Shown in pieces: positions 32,948-41,641 of a DNA stretch of 64,000 bases. The position numbers and the translations under genes were made by a program. The stretch is from Ruminococcus turbiniformis (GTDB taxonomy: Bacteria; Bacillota; Clostridia; Lachnospirales; Lachnospiraceae), in contig NZ_JAJEQX010000001.1 of the NCBI RefSeq assembly GCF_020687545.1, positions 1 through 64,000 of the forward strand. The letters are read 5' to 3'. How positions within the stretch are numbered: position 1 is the first letter of the stretch; every line of letters begins with the position of its first letter. The notes under the pieces were generated by a model. It saw only the letters and a program-made list of their open reading frames with translations. It was not told the DNA's origin and did not search any database.

Positions 32948-34243
32948 TTATTCTCTGCTGCCCACTGTCACAGTGTATTCCACGTCCACATACCCGCCGG
33001 CTCCAAGCCGTTTGCCCTGGAATGTCACCTGCTGACCTGCCGCAGTGTCAAGTACAGCGCTCTGGTATGTAACGATGCTGGACACACTTTCCCCTGACAC
33101 CTGGCATATGATATCACCGCTCTGGATCCCCGCTGACATGGCCGGCGAATCCGGGTCTACGTCCACCACGTAGACACCCGCAGGCATTCCCTGGGATTCC
33201 TGAAGCTCGCCTGTGACTGTTATGCCGCGCACACCCACATACGGTACGCTCTGTCCGTTTGCCAGCATTTCTATAATTGTCTTCAGATCCGAAATAGCAT
33301 ACGCGTTTGCTGCGCTGCTGCCGCTCTGATCCCATATATCCGATGAAATCATTCCGATAACTTCCCCCGCCATGTTGAACAGTACCCCGGTACCGCCGTC
33401 ACTAAGCGATATGTCTGTCGAGAGAATGTCACACTCCCCATCATAAAACGACTCTTTATACGCGGTTGAGCTGACCAGCCCGAAACTCATCCCATCTTCA
33501 TATCCGAACATATTTCCCAGGGCAATCACAGAATCCCCCTGGTTCACAAGATTCGAGTTTCCAAGCACCGACACTTTGATCGAAGCCCACGTTGACTCTG
33601 AAATGCTGCTTCGCGGCACACTGAAAACAGCCAGTCCTGTATTTCTGTCTTGCATTTTGAGAGAAGCGCTTAAGCTGCTTCCGTCTGAGAAGACCACATT
33701 CCATGCGGACGCGTCCGCGCACACGGAATCATCTGAGAGAATCAGAAGTTCCTGCCCGTTGTCCGCGGTGATCACTCCTGTCGCGCCTCCGTCAATTCCG
33801 GTCATCTCTGCTGTCCAGTTTTCAGCGTCCGTCACAGGTTCTACTGATACGACACCGCGTCCTGCCTCCGCTGCAATGTCATTCAGCGCTGAAAGCATCT
33901 CGTCATAACTCTCTGCGTCCAGAACCGGATCAGCAGCCTCCGCAGCAGCGGCAGGATCTTCCTCCGCATTTTCACTCTCTGCCTCCTGCGGTTCTTCGTC
34001 CTCCGGGATCGTCACCGTCGCCGGATCTTCCTTAAACCAGTTCTGTGCCCACGGTTTAAGCGCAAAAAAGCCCACACAGGCAAACAGGCCGAGGATCACT
34101 CCGTACACTGCGACTCTGCCGATCTCTCCTATAAGCTGCTGCCTGCTGATCGGTTTCGGTTTTATTGTCTCCTGAAGAAAGGAATATTTCTTTTCCTCGG
34201 GAACTTCATCCTTACTCTGATTCTGGTCTTTCTCGTTCGGCAT
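32948..34243 (-). CDS. Membrane-anchored HtrA/DegP-like PDZ protein, catalytic triad lost
   Basis: A 431-residue protein. A cytosolic N-terminal stretch of about 45 residues, one membrane span (VAVYGVILGLFACVGFFAL), an acidic Ala/Glu linker, a trypsin-like domain (about 125-320) and a PDZ domain (about 325-425, YVGVRGITV through GDIICQVSG) follow in order. In HtrA proteases the serine lies in GNSGGPLLN; here the aligned segment is LSDGGTGVLFN, lacking it. The TNxHVV histidine and the DLAVL aspartate are likewise absent (SDDSVC; TGLAVF). So it is probably a sensor or chaperone, not a protease. ATG 34243 follows GGAGGAG, and a promoter occupies the longer frame upstream. Confidence 0.82.
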   Translation of the reverse strand: MPNEKDQNQSKDEVPEEKKYSFLQETIKPKPISRQQLIGEIGRVAVYGVILGLFACVGFFALKPWAQNWFKEDPATVTIPEDEEPQEAESENAEEDPAAAAEAADPVLDAESYDEMLSALNDIAAEAGRGVVSVEPVTDAENWTAEMTGIDGGATGVITADNGQELLILSDDSVCADASAWNVVFSDGSSLSASLKMQDRNTGLAVFSVPRSSISESTWASIKVSVLGNSNLVNQGDSVIALGNMFGYEDGMSFGLVSSTAYKESFYDGECDILSTDISLSDGGTGVLFNMAGEVIGMISSDIWDQSGSSAANAYAISDLKTIIEMLANGQSVPYVGVRGITVTGELQESQGMPAGVYVVDVDPDSPAMSAGIQSGDIICQVSGESVSSIVTYQSAVLDTAAGQQVTFQGKRLGAGGYVDVEYTVTVGSRE

Positions 34244-34267
34244 GGACTTATATCTCCTCCGAATTAT

Positions 34268-34296
34268 AGTATAACCGATTCGTACCGATTGTTCAA
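34268..34296 (-). promoter_or_regulatory. Promoter of the HtrA-like gene
   Basis: Minus-strand TTGAAC (34291-34296) and TATACT (34268-34273) with a 17-base spacer, 25 bases before the ATG. It excludes the upstream in-frame start. Confidence 0.75.
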
Positions 34297-34396
34297 TCTT
34301 CAATCATGAAGGAAAAGCTTTTCTTTATCCCGAGAATGGAGTAAAATGTTTACAGCCCTTAAAGGGCATTATCAACACATTAGATCAGGTGGATTT

Positions 34397-36772
34397 ATGA
34401 ATCAGAAAACTTTGACAAAACTTGAATTTGACAAGATCACGGCACTCCTTGAAGAGAATGCCGGATCTTTTCGCGGCAGACAGCTCTGCCGCCGTTTAAA
34501 ACCGATGACCGATCTCGAAAAGATCAATACGTATCAGGAGCAGACCGCTGCCGCCTATACACGCATCGTCAGAAAAGGGCGCATCTCCTTCTCCGACGCT
34601 TCCCCTGTGGAAGAGTCCATGAAACGTCTTGAGATCGGGGGCTCTTTGAGCATCTCCGAGCTTCTGCGCATCGCAAAGCTTCTGTCTAACACAGCCCGCG
34701 CAAAGGCCTACGGACGCCATGACACGCAGGAAGATTCTGCGGACTGTCTGGATGCATTCTTTGATCAGCTTGACCCGCTCCCCGCACTCTCCGGAGAGAT
34801 CGAGCGCTGCATCATTTCCGAAGACGAGATCAGCGACGACGCCAGCAGCACGCTCAAGCACATCCGCAGAAGCATGGGTGCGATCAATGACCGGATTCAC
34901 TCTACACTGAACGGGCTCGTAAACGGGTCGCTCCGCACGTATCTGCAGGATGCGATTATCACCATGCGCGGAGACCGCTACTGCATCCCTGTGAAAGCAG
35001 AGTACCGCTCTTCCGTCCAGGGACTCATTCACGATCAGTCTTCCACCGGCTCAACGCTCTTTATCGAGCCGATGGCTGTCGTAAAGCTGAACAATGACTT
35101 AAAGGAGCTGTATGCGAAAGAGCAGGAGGAGATTCAGGTGATTCTCGCCCGCTTAAGCGCGGACGCCGCACAGTATATTGAAGAGATCCGCACCGACTAC
35201 CGGACGATGACCGACCTGGATTTCATTTTCGCAAGAGGAGCCCTTGCGCTCTCCATGCGCGGCAGCCGTCCGGTTCTGAACGAGGAGGGCAGGATCCACA
35301 TCCGCGAGGGGCGTCATCCGCTTCTCGATCAGAAAAAAGTTGTACCCATCACGGTCTCTCTTGGGGAAGATTTTACCCTCCTTATCGTCACCGGACCGAA
35401 CACCGGCGGAAAGACTGTGTCTCTAAAAACCGTGGGGCTGTTCACTCTGATGGGGCAGGCAGGGCTTCACATTCCGGCTGCCGACCGTTCCGAGCTGGCT
35501 GTCTTTCATCAGGTATATGCGGATATCGGCGACGAACAGAGCATTGAACAGAGCTTGAGTACGTTCTCGTCCCATATGACAAATATTGTTTCGTTCCTCA
35601 AAAAGGTCGACGAACACTCCCTTGTCCTCTTCGATGAGCTGGGCGCCGGAACCGACCCGACAGAGGGCGCTGCGCTGGCGACTTCGATCCTCTCCTATCT
35701 CCATCAGAGAGGCATCCGTGCCATGGCCACAACCCACTACAGCGAGCTGAAAGTATATGCTCTGTCCACCCCCGGCGTGGAGAACGCCTGCTGCGAGTTC
35801 GACGTGGAAAGCCTGAGGCCCACCTACCGTCTTCTCATCGGTATTCCCGGAAAGAGCAACGCGTTCGCCATCTCCGGCAAGCTGGGCCTTCCGGACTACA
35901 TTATCGAGGACGCAAAAAAGCGCTTAAGTGAACAGGATATCTCCTTCGAGGATCTTCTGACCGACCTTGAGACGAGCAGACGCACTATCGAAAAAGAGCG
36001 GGAAGAGATCGCCGCCTACCGCCGGGAAGCGGAAGAGCTGAAGAAACAGGCGGCACAGCGCCAGGAAAAGCTGGACGCACAGCGGGATAAAATCATACGG
36101 GAAGCTAACGAAAAAGCCGCGGCCATCCTGCGCGACGCGAAAGAGGTTGCCGATGAGACAATCCGCAACTTCCACAAATTCGGCAAGGAGAACATCTCGG
36201 CCGCAGAGATGGAAAAAGAGCGCGAACGTCTCCGCAAAAAGATAAAGGATACTTCCGCCGCTTCTTCCATTCAGTCTGCGAAGCAGAAAAAGGCATACAA
36301 ACCGGAAGACTTCAAGCCGGGCGAAACCGTAAAAATTCTGAGTATGAACCTGACCGGAACCGTGCGCTCCGTCCCGGACTCCCGCGGAAATGTAACCGTC
36401 CAGATGGGAATTTTAAATTCCCAGGTCAACATCTCTGATCTGGAAATCATCGACGAGGCTCCAGCCTACGCGCCGCAGAAATTGAACCGCACTTCCCGCG
36501 GAAAGATCAAGATGAGCAAATCCCTCTCCGTAAGCCCGGAGATCAATCTGCTCGGCCGGACCGTAGACGAAGCAATAGCCGAACTGGACAAATATCTGGA
36601 CGACGCGCTTCTCTCTCACTTAAATACCGTCCGGATCGTACACGGGAAAGGAACGGGAGCGCTCAGGAAAGGCATTCACGAATATTTGAGACGCCAGAAA
36701 CACGTAAAATCATATCACCTCGCGGAATTTGGCGAGGGAGATGCCGGAGTTACAATTGCAGAACTTGGATAA
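34397..36772 (+). CDS. mutS2: Endonuclease MutS2
   Basis: A 791-residue MutS2 with MutS core, ATPase and C-terminal Smr nuclease domains. The Walker A VTGPNTGGKTVSLK is near residue 335, Walker B LVLFDELGAGTDP near residue 411, a long charged coiled coil follows (about 515-640), and the Smr domain ends the protein (VRIVHGKGTGALRKG). MutS2 suppresses recombination and, in Bacillus, acts on collided ribosomes. Length is normal. ATG 34397 has AGGTGG at 6 bases. A short palindrome GCCCTT-A-AAGGGC (34355-34367) lies in the leader. A response regulator gene starts 13 bases after the stop. Confidence 0.95.
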   Translation: MNQKTLTKLEFDKITALLEENAGSFRGRQLCRRLKPMTDLEKINTYQEQTAAAYTRIVRKGRISFSDASPVEESMKRLEIGGSLSISELLRIAKLLSNTARAKAYGRHDTQEDSADCLDAFFDQLDPLPALSGEIERCIISEDEISDDASSTLKHIRRSMGAINDRIHSTLNGLVNGSLRTYLQDAIITMRGDRYCIPVKAEYRSSVQGLIHDQSSTGSTLFIEPMAVVKLNNDLKELYAKEQEEIQVILARLSADAAQYIEEIRTDYRTMTDLDFIFARGALALSMRGSRPVLNEEGRIHIREGRHPLLDQKKVVPITVSLGEDFTLLIVTGPNTGGKTVSLKTVGLFTLMGQAGLHIPAADRSELAVFHQVYADIGDEQSIEQSLSTFSSHMTNIVSFLKKVDEHSLVLFDELGAGTDPTEGAALATSILSYLHQRGIRAMATTHYSELKVYALSTPGVENACCEFDVESLRPTYRLLIGIPGKSNAFAISGKLGLPDYIIEDAKKRLSEQDISFEDLLTDLETSRRTIEKEREEIAAYRREAEELKKQAAQRQEKLDAQRDKIIREANEKAAAILRDAKEVADETIRNFHKFGKENISAAEMEKERERLRKKIKDTSAASSIQSAKQKKAYKPEDFKPGETVKILSMNLTGTVRSVPDSRGNVTVQMGILNSQVNISDLEIIDEAPAYAPQKLNRTSRGKIKMSKSLSVSPEINLLGRTVDEAIAELDKYLDDALLSHLNTVRIVHGKGTGALRKGIHEYLRRQKHVKSYHLAEFGEGDAGVTIAELG

Positions 36773-36785
36773 GGAGGTACCGACA

Positions 36786-37487
36786 ATGGCATTGAAACAG
36801 AAAATTCTTATTGTGGATGATGACGAAAATATCGCGGAACTGATCTCACTCTATCTCACAAAAGAGTGTTTTGATACAAAGATTGTGTACAACGGCGAGG
36901 ACGCTCTCGCAGCGTTCGAGACTTACCAGCCCAGTCTCATCCTGCTGGACCTGATGCTGCCGGGCATCGACGGCTACCAGGTATGCAGGGAGATCCGGGC
37001 ACACTCTGCCACTCCGATTATCATGCTCTCCGCCAAAGGCGAAGTGTTCGACAAGGTGCTCGGTCTGGAACTCGGAGCGGACGACTATATTATGAAGCCT
37101 TTTGATTCCAAGGAAATGGTCGCCCGCGTACGCGCCGTACTCAGAAGATACCACCCGGTCAAACCGGAGCAGCCGGAAAAGGAGAAGGCAAAATGCGTGG
37201 AGTATGAAGATCTCACAATCAACCTCACAAACTATTCCGTTGTCTGCGACGGCCGCAATGTGGAAATGCCTCCGAAGGAGCTTGAGCTTCTCTACTGTCT
37301 CGCCTCCTCCCCAAACCAGGTGTTCACCCGCGAACAGCTTCTGGACCGGATCTGGGGATACGAATACATCGGCGACACACGTACCGTGGACGTCCATATC
37401 AAACGTCTCCGCGAAAAAATCAAGGATCATCCCCACTGGAGCTTAAGCACGGTGTGGGGGATCGGCTACAAATTTGAAACGAAATAA
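36786..37487 (+). CDS. OmpR/PhoB-family response regulator
   Basis: A 233-residue response regulator. The receiver domain (residues 5-118) has acidic DDD at 11-13, the phosphorylatable D55 in LLDLMLPG and the lysine in IMKPFD near residue 104. A winged-helix DNA-binding domain of OmpR type follows (about 135-230, ELELLYCLASSPNQVFTREQLL and DTRTVDVHIKRLREK). ATG 36786 has GGAGG at a 9-base spacing. It is 13 bases behind mutS2 and 29 bases ahead of its kinase. The stimulus is unknown. Confidence 0.95.
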   Translation: MALKQKILIVDDDENIAELISLYLTKECFDTKIVYNGEDALAAFETYQPSLILLDLMLPGIDGYQVCREIRAHSATPIIMLSAKGEVFDKVLGLELGADDYIMKPFDSKEMVARVRAVLRRYHPVKPEQPEKEKAKCVEYEDLTINLTNYSVVCDGRNVEMPPKELELLYCLASSPNQVFTREQLLDRIWGYEYIGDTRTVDVHIKRLREKIKDHPHWSLSTVWGIGYKFETK

Positions 37488-37516
37488 TAACGACGAACAA
37501 CTACCGGAGCAGCAGC

Positions 37517-38923
37517 ATGAAAAGTATTTTGCACTTAAAATTTATCGCACTCTATATTATCTTCGGCTTTCTGTGTCTGTTTACCACGGCGACGCTTACA
37601 ACGCAGCTTGTGACAAACCGTCTTATGGAAGATACCTCCCGCACGCTTTACCGGGAAGCCACGCTGATCGCAGACGATTATCTTCCGTCCTACTTTACGG
37701 ATGACTCTTCCCTCTACGCGGTCCAGTCTCAGCTTGCGGCCATGCGGCTCTACCTTGAGGCATCTCTGTGGTTTGTTGACGCAGACGGAAACCTGATCAC
37801 CTCGTCCAATATGGAAGGGACATCCGCCCCCGAGGCAATCGAGAACTTTGACCCGGCCGAAATCGGAGGGGACCGTTTTCTCTCCGGCACATACCACGGT
37901 TATTTCGATGAGGAAGTGATCACTGTGATGGCTCCTGTGACGCAGCGGTACTCCACCGTCGGGTATCTGCTGATTCACAGCCCGGTTTCACTGATCGAAG
38001 ACCGCTGCCGCCCCATTATGATCCCTGTGTATATCTCACTTGGAGTCATATACCTGCTTTCCTTTATCTTTCTCCTGGGATTTCAGTTTTTTGTCTTCCG
38101 TCCGCTTAAGCAGATCACAGAAGCAGCAAGGCAGTACGCTCTCGGCAACCTGGATTATGAGATTCCTGTCTACACTCACGACGAGATGGGGCATCTCTCC
38201 GCATCACTGAATTACATGGCAGCGCAGTTAAAGGACATGGACGACTATCAGAAAAAAATCGTGGCCAATGTTTCCCACGATTTCCGCTCCCCGCTCACCT
38301 CCATGAAGGGGTACGTGGAAGCCATGGCCGACGGTACGATTCCGCCGGAGCTGTACGGAAAATATTTAAAGATCATTCTTTTCGAGACAGAGCGGCTTAC
38401 CGACCTGACCGGCGATCTTCTCACTCTGAATGAGTTCGACACAAAAGAGCTGCTCCTTGACAAAGCGGAATTTGATATCCAGGAAGTGATCAAGGGAACC
38501 GCAGAATCATTTGAAGCGGTGTGTACTCCGAAACATATCTCCATCGAGCTTCTTCTCATGCCCGGCAAAGTGATCGTGTACGCTGACAGGAGGAAGATCC
38601 AGCAGGTTCTCTATAACCTGCTCGACAACGCGATCAAATTCAGCGACAATGAGTCTTCCATTACAGTTGAGGTAAGTCTGCGCAGCGACAAGGCTTTTAT
38701 CTCCGTAAGAGATCACGGCATCGGCATTCCGAGAAAAGAGCAGAACAAGATATGGGAGCGCTTCTACAAATCCGATCTGTCCCGCGGAAAAGACAAAAAA
38801 GGGACAGGCCTTGGCCTGTCCATTGTCAAAGAAATTATTCAGGCTCATGACGAACATATCAACGTCATAAGCACGGAAGGAGTCGGAACCGAGTTCATCT
38901 TCTCCCTGCCATTTATTGAGTAA
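37517..38923 (+). CDS. Sensor histidine kinase (HAMP, HisKA, HATPase)
   Basis: A 468-residue membrane kinase. Two transmembrane spans (about residues 10-30 and 168-190) bracket an extracytoplasmic sensor domain of roughly 135 residues. A HAMP linker and the HisKA domain with the phosphorylated histidine in NVSHDFRSPLTSMKG near residue 254 follow. ATP-binding boxes are NLLDNAIKFS, DHGIGIPRKEQNKIWERFY and GTGLGLSIVKEI. It partners the response regulator just upstream. Its stop lies 3 bases from the stop of the convergent sugar-binding protein gene, with no terminator between them. Confidence 0.95.
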   Translation: MKSILHLKFIALYIIFGFLCLFTTATLTTQLVTNRLMEDTSRTLYREATLIADDYLPSYFTDDSSLYAVQSQLAAMRLYLEASLWFVDADGNLITSSNMEGTSAPEAIENFDPAEIGGDRFLSGTYHGYFDEEVITVMAPVTQRYSTVGYLLIHSPVSLIEDRCRPIMIPVYISLGVIYLLSFIFLLGFQFFVFRPLKQITEAARQYALGNLDYEIPVYTHDEMGHLSASLNYMAAQLKDMDDYQKKIVANVSHDFRSPLTSMKGYVEAMADGTIPPELYGKYLKIILFETERLTDLTGDLLTLNEFDTKELLLDKAEFDIQEVIKGTAESFEAVCTPKHISIELLLMPGKVIVYADRRKIQQVLYNLLDNAIKFSDNESSITVEVSLRSDKAFISVRDHGIGIPRKEQNKIWERFYKSDLSRGKDKKGTGLGLSIVKEIIQAHDEHINVISTEGVGTEFIFSLPFIE

Positions 38924-38926
38924 AAT

Positions 38927-40276
38927 TTATTCATAGAGCATGGCCTGCACAGCCTCATCTTCCAGGTTATCTCTGTCGGCCCAGATATAGCCCGTGTTGA
39001 CTGCCGCCTCGTTGCCGATCTCCAGTACGGTACGCGCCGCGGCTACAACCGTGGCATATCCCATGCCGAAAGGATTCTGGACGATCAGTCCGTCAATACT
39101 GCCGTTTTCCAGGCCTTGCACCTGATCACTTCCGGCGTCAAACCCCATCAGGACAATATCCTCTGTCTTATCCATATTTTCCAGAACATTTGCTCCGAGC
39201 GAAACAGCGTCGCCATTTGTCGCAAAGCAGCCCGCCAGCTCCGGGTGTTTCTGCAGATAGTAGGCGATCACGTCCTCATCGCTCATCTCCTCCGCCAGAG
39301 TATTGATATCCTCAAGCTTTGCCCTTGCGGTTTCAGACATGCTCTCTCCGTCATCCGCTGCTTCTCCATCAATTCCCGCACTGTTCTCCGTATCTGCTGC
39401 ACCCGCACCCGCATCCGCACTGTCCGACGCATCGGCTGAATCCTGGGTTTCGCCCTCCGCAGACGCCTCTCCGGCCGCCGCGGCTGTCCATGTCTCCAGC
39501 TCTTCCTGTGTCACGCCCAGCTCCTCGGCCGCAGCCTGTCTTTTCAGGCTGTCAAGCTGATCCATATAAAGCGTCTCCACGACAGTGACGCCGGGATGAT
39601 TATCCGCGATCTCCTGCTGGAATGCCTGTGCTCTCTCTCCTGCATTCGCAGAAACCGAGTCCTGGACGAGAAGCGCCACTTCTCCGCTCTCTCCGATCGC
39701 CTCGCACAGTTTCGCAGCGCCTTCCGCCGCGGCTGTCTGATTGTCTGTCATACAGATGCACTGTATCCCCTGATAACTGTTTCCGGAGTCAAACGCCACG
39801 ATCGGGATCCCGTTGCTGATCGCCAGATCAAACTGAACGGCCGAAGCATTCTCATCAATGCTTGCGATGGCGATCACATCCGGATAGCGCGCCATCTCTT
39901 CGTCGAGAATATTGACCTGCTCGTCGATATCTTCCGATCCGGAAGGCGCGTTAAACAGAACTTTGATTTCATCGCTTCCCGAATATCCGAGTCTCTCGTT
40001 GATATCATCGGCCGCCTGTTCCACACCGGCTTTCACCTGCTCCCAGTATGCGCCGTCGTCCCGCTTTCCAATCACCGATATATATGTTCCCGGCTCCAGA
40101 TCCAGGTCGTCTATGCTCGCATACACAGACGGGCTGATCGCATCCAGGTTTTCCTGCCATTCCGGCTGCTCTACTTTTTCGCCTGTAAATACATTTTCCT
40201 CTTCTGCCGGCGCGCAGGCACAGGCGCCTGCTGCGACACATATCGAGAGGACTGCTGCTGTTATCTGCTTTTTCAT
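38927..40276 (-). CDS. Sugar-type ABC transporter substrate-binding lipoprotein, orphan
   Basis: A 449-residue lipoprotein with signal peptide and lipobox AAGACAC, so exported and lipid-anchored. The fold is the type-1 periplasmic-binding family used for ribose-like sugars or autoinducer-2 (VIGKRDDGAYWEQVKAG, IPIVAFDSGNSYQGIQCI, FATNGDAVSLGANV, LMGFDAGSDQVQGLENGSIDGL). A low-complexity insertion of about 75 residues, rich in Ala, Asp, Glu, Ser and Gly, lies at about residues 250-325 between the two lobes. No permease or ATPase gene is adjacent, so it may be a sensor partner or use a transporter elsewhere. ATG 40276 follows GGAGGAG. It is convergent with the kinase gene. Confidence 0.85.
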   Translation of the reverse strand: MKKQITAAVLSICVAAGACACAPAEEENVFTGEKVEQPEWQENLDAISPSVYASIDDLDLEPGTYISVIGKRDDGAYWEQVKAGVEQAADDINERLGYSGSDEIKVLFNAPSGSEDIDEQVNILDEEMARYPDVIAIASIDENASAVQFDLAISNGIPIVAFDSGNSYQGIQCICMTDNQTAAAEGAAKLCEAIGESGEVALLVQDSVSANAGERAQAFQQEIADNHPGVTVVETLYMDQLDSLKRQAAAEELGVTQEELETWTAAAAGEASAEGETQDSADASDSADAGAGAADTENSAGIDGEAADDGESMSETARAKLEDINTLAEEMSDEDVIAYYLQKHPELAGCFATNGDAVSLGANVLENMDKTEDIVLMGFDAGSDQVQGLENGSIDGLIVQNPFGMGYATVVAAARTVLEIGNEAAVNTGYIWADRDNLEDEAVQAMLYE

Positions 40277-40532
40277 TTCTGCTCCTCCACTGACGCCGGT
40301 ACGCGCAGCGTATAACATTCCTGCTCCTGCTGTCCTGCAGCTGCATATCACCCGTTTATCTGTGCATATCAGCGTTTCACTGTACTATAATACACCAATT
40401 CATGGAAAAATAAAGTGAATTTTTCCTTAAATTTTGCATTTCCGATATGTTTTCTCCTCAAAGCGTATCTGTTCAGACCGCGTCATTCTCAAAGCGGAAC
40501 TGATACAGCACATTTAATTCAGAGGTATTTAA

Positions 40533-40560
40533 TTTAGAACACTTAAAGCTCTTGTATAAT
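40533..40560 (+). promoter_or_regulatory. Candidate ferredoxin promoter
   Basis: TATAAT at 40555-40560 with a poor -35 match TTTAGA at 40533-40538, spacing 16. It lies 79 bases before the ferredoxin ATG. Confidence 0.4.
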
Positions 40561-40638
40561 CACTTTCAATGTATTAAAATGAAAACAGCGGAAAAGGACA
40601 AGATCCTTTTCGCAATTCAGAAAAGGAGGATACATACT

Positions 40639-40809
40639 ATGGCACACGTAATTAGTGACGAATGCGTAAGCTGTGGTTCTTGCGAAGGCGAATGTCCAGT
40701 AGGCGCTATCTCCGAAGGCGATGGCAAATATGAGATTGATGCTGATGCTTGTGTAGACTGCGGAGCATGCGAAGCTGCATGTCCGACAGGTGCTATCTCA
40801 GCAGAGTAA
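40639..40809 (+). CDS. Clostridial 2[4Fe-4S] ferredoxin
   Basis: A 56-residue bacterial ferredoxin. The two cluster motifs are C9/C12/C15/C19 and C38/C41/C44/C48, each of CxxCxxCxxxCP type, arranged in the usual pseudo-twofold repeat. ATG 40639 has AGGAGG at a 9-base spacing; reading upstream gives only non-coding leader. It is a one-gene unit with its own terminator, consistent with high expression as the general electron carrier for hydrogenase, pyruvate oxidoreductase or, here, possibly the AOR-family enzyme. Confidence 0.96.
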   Translation: MAHVISDECVSCGSCEGECPVGAISEGDGKYEIDADACVDCGACEAACPTGAISAE

Positions 40810-40841
40810 TAATAGAAAATCGCAAAGTGATCACACGCAGA

Positions 40842-40873
40842 ACACCGTTCCTTTTCCGGAGCGGTGTTTTTTT
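40842..40873 (+). terminator. Terminator after ferredoxin
   Basis: ACACCG...CGGTGT hairpin with inner TTCC/GGA pairing, followed by a run of seven T. Confidence 0.9.
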
Positions 40874-40959
40874 GTCACAATTTAACGAACGATTCTTCCC
40901 TCCCCTTAAGCACCCCTGTGCTATAATGACCTTAAAGTTTAAAGGAGGTATAAATATTA

Positions 40960-41598
40960 ATGGGCGAGGTCAGATTTATGATTTCCGAAGCCGCGAAAAA
41001 GGTGGAAGTTGAATCCCACGTCTTAAGATACTGGGAAGAAGAACTGAACCTGACAATCGGGCGCACGGAAATGGGCCATCGATATTATACGGATGATGAC
41101 ATTCAGCTCTTTCGCTGCATTAAGAAACTGAAAGACGAAGGGATGCTCTTAAGAGATCTCAAGCCTCTTATTCCGGAGTTAAAAGAAACGCGCCTGAAGT
41201 TGAGATCCTCCGGAAACGAATCTCCCGCTTCCGATAAATCAGATCAATCAGAGCCGAAAACGGATCATGACAAAGCTGAACTGAAAGCAGTCCCGGACGA
41301 TACGGACACGGCGGACAATATCATGATCTCCTTAAACCGTGCAGACCAGATGCGTTCTCTGATCGGCAACGTTTTCCGGGAAGCGCTCACTGAAAACAAC
41401 GATGTGCTGAAAAAAGACATCAGCAGTACCGTGACCGCTGATGTCATGCATGAGATGGATTTTCTCCTGCAGGCCAAAGAACGCCAGCAGGAAGAGCATT
41501 TCCGCAGACTCGACACTCTGATCCGCCAGCAGCAGGCGAACCGGAGAGAAACTGCCAGAGTCAGTCCGCTCGGAAAGCTCAAAAAAATATTTACATAG
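40960..41598 (+). CDS. MerR-family transcriptional regulator
   Basis: A 212-residue regulator. The N-terminal MerR winged helix is at about residues 7-75 (SEAAKKVEVESHVLRYWEEELNL, HRYYTDDDIQLFRCIKKLKDEGM), followed by an acidic variable stretch and a charged helical tail likely to form a coiled coil (about 150-200). No metal or drug-binding cysteines are seen. AGGAGG lies 11 bases before ATG 40960; a second in-frame ATG at 40978 has GAGG nearer. The MerR-plus-coiled-coil layout also occurs in chromosome-anchoring RacA, but that identity is not supported beyond layout. It converges on dnaB. Confidence 0.8.
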   Translation: MGEVRFMISEAAKKVEVESHVLRYWEEELNLTIGRTEMGHRYYTDDDIQLFRCIKKLKDEGMLLRDLKPLIPELKETRLKLRSSGNESPASDKSDQSEPKTDHDKAELKAVPDDTDTADNIMISLNRADQMRSLIGNVFREALTENNDVLKKDISSTVTADVMHEMDFLLQAKERQQEEHFRRLDTLIRQQQANRRETARVSPLGKLKKIFT

Positions 41599-41641
41599 TC
41601 CGCAGCGCATCGACAGATGCACCACCGCCCGCTCCGTCCGC

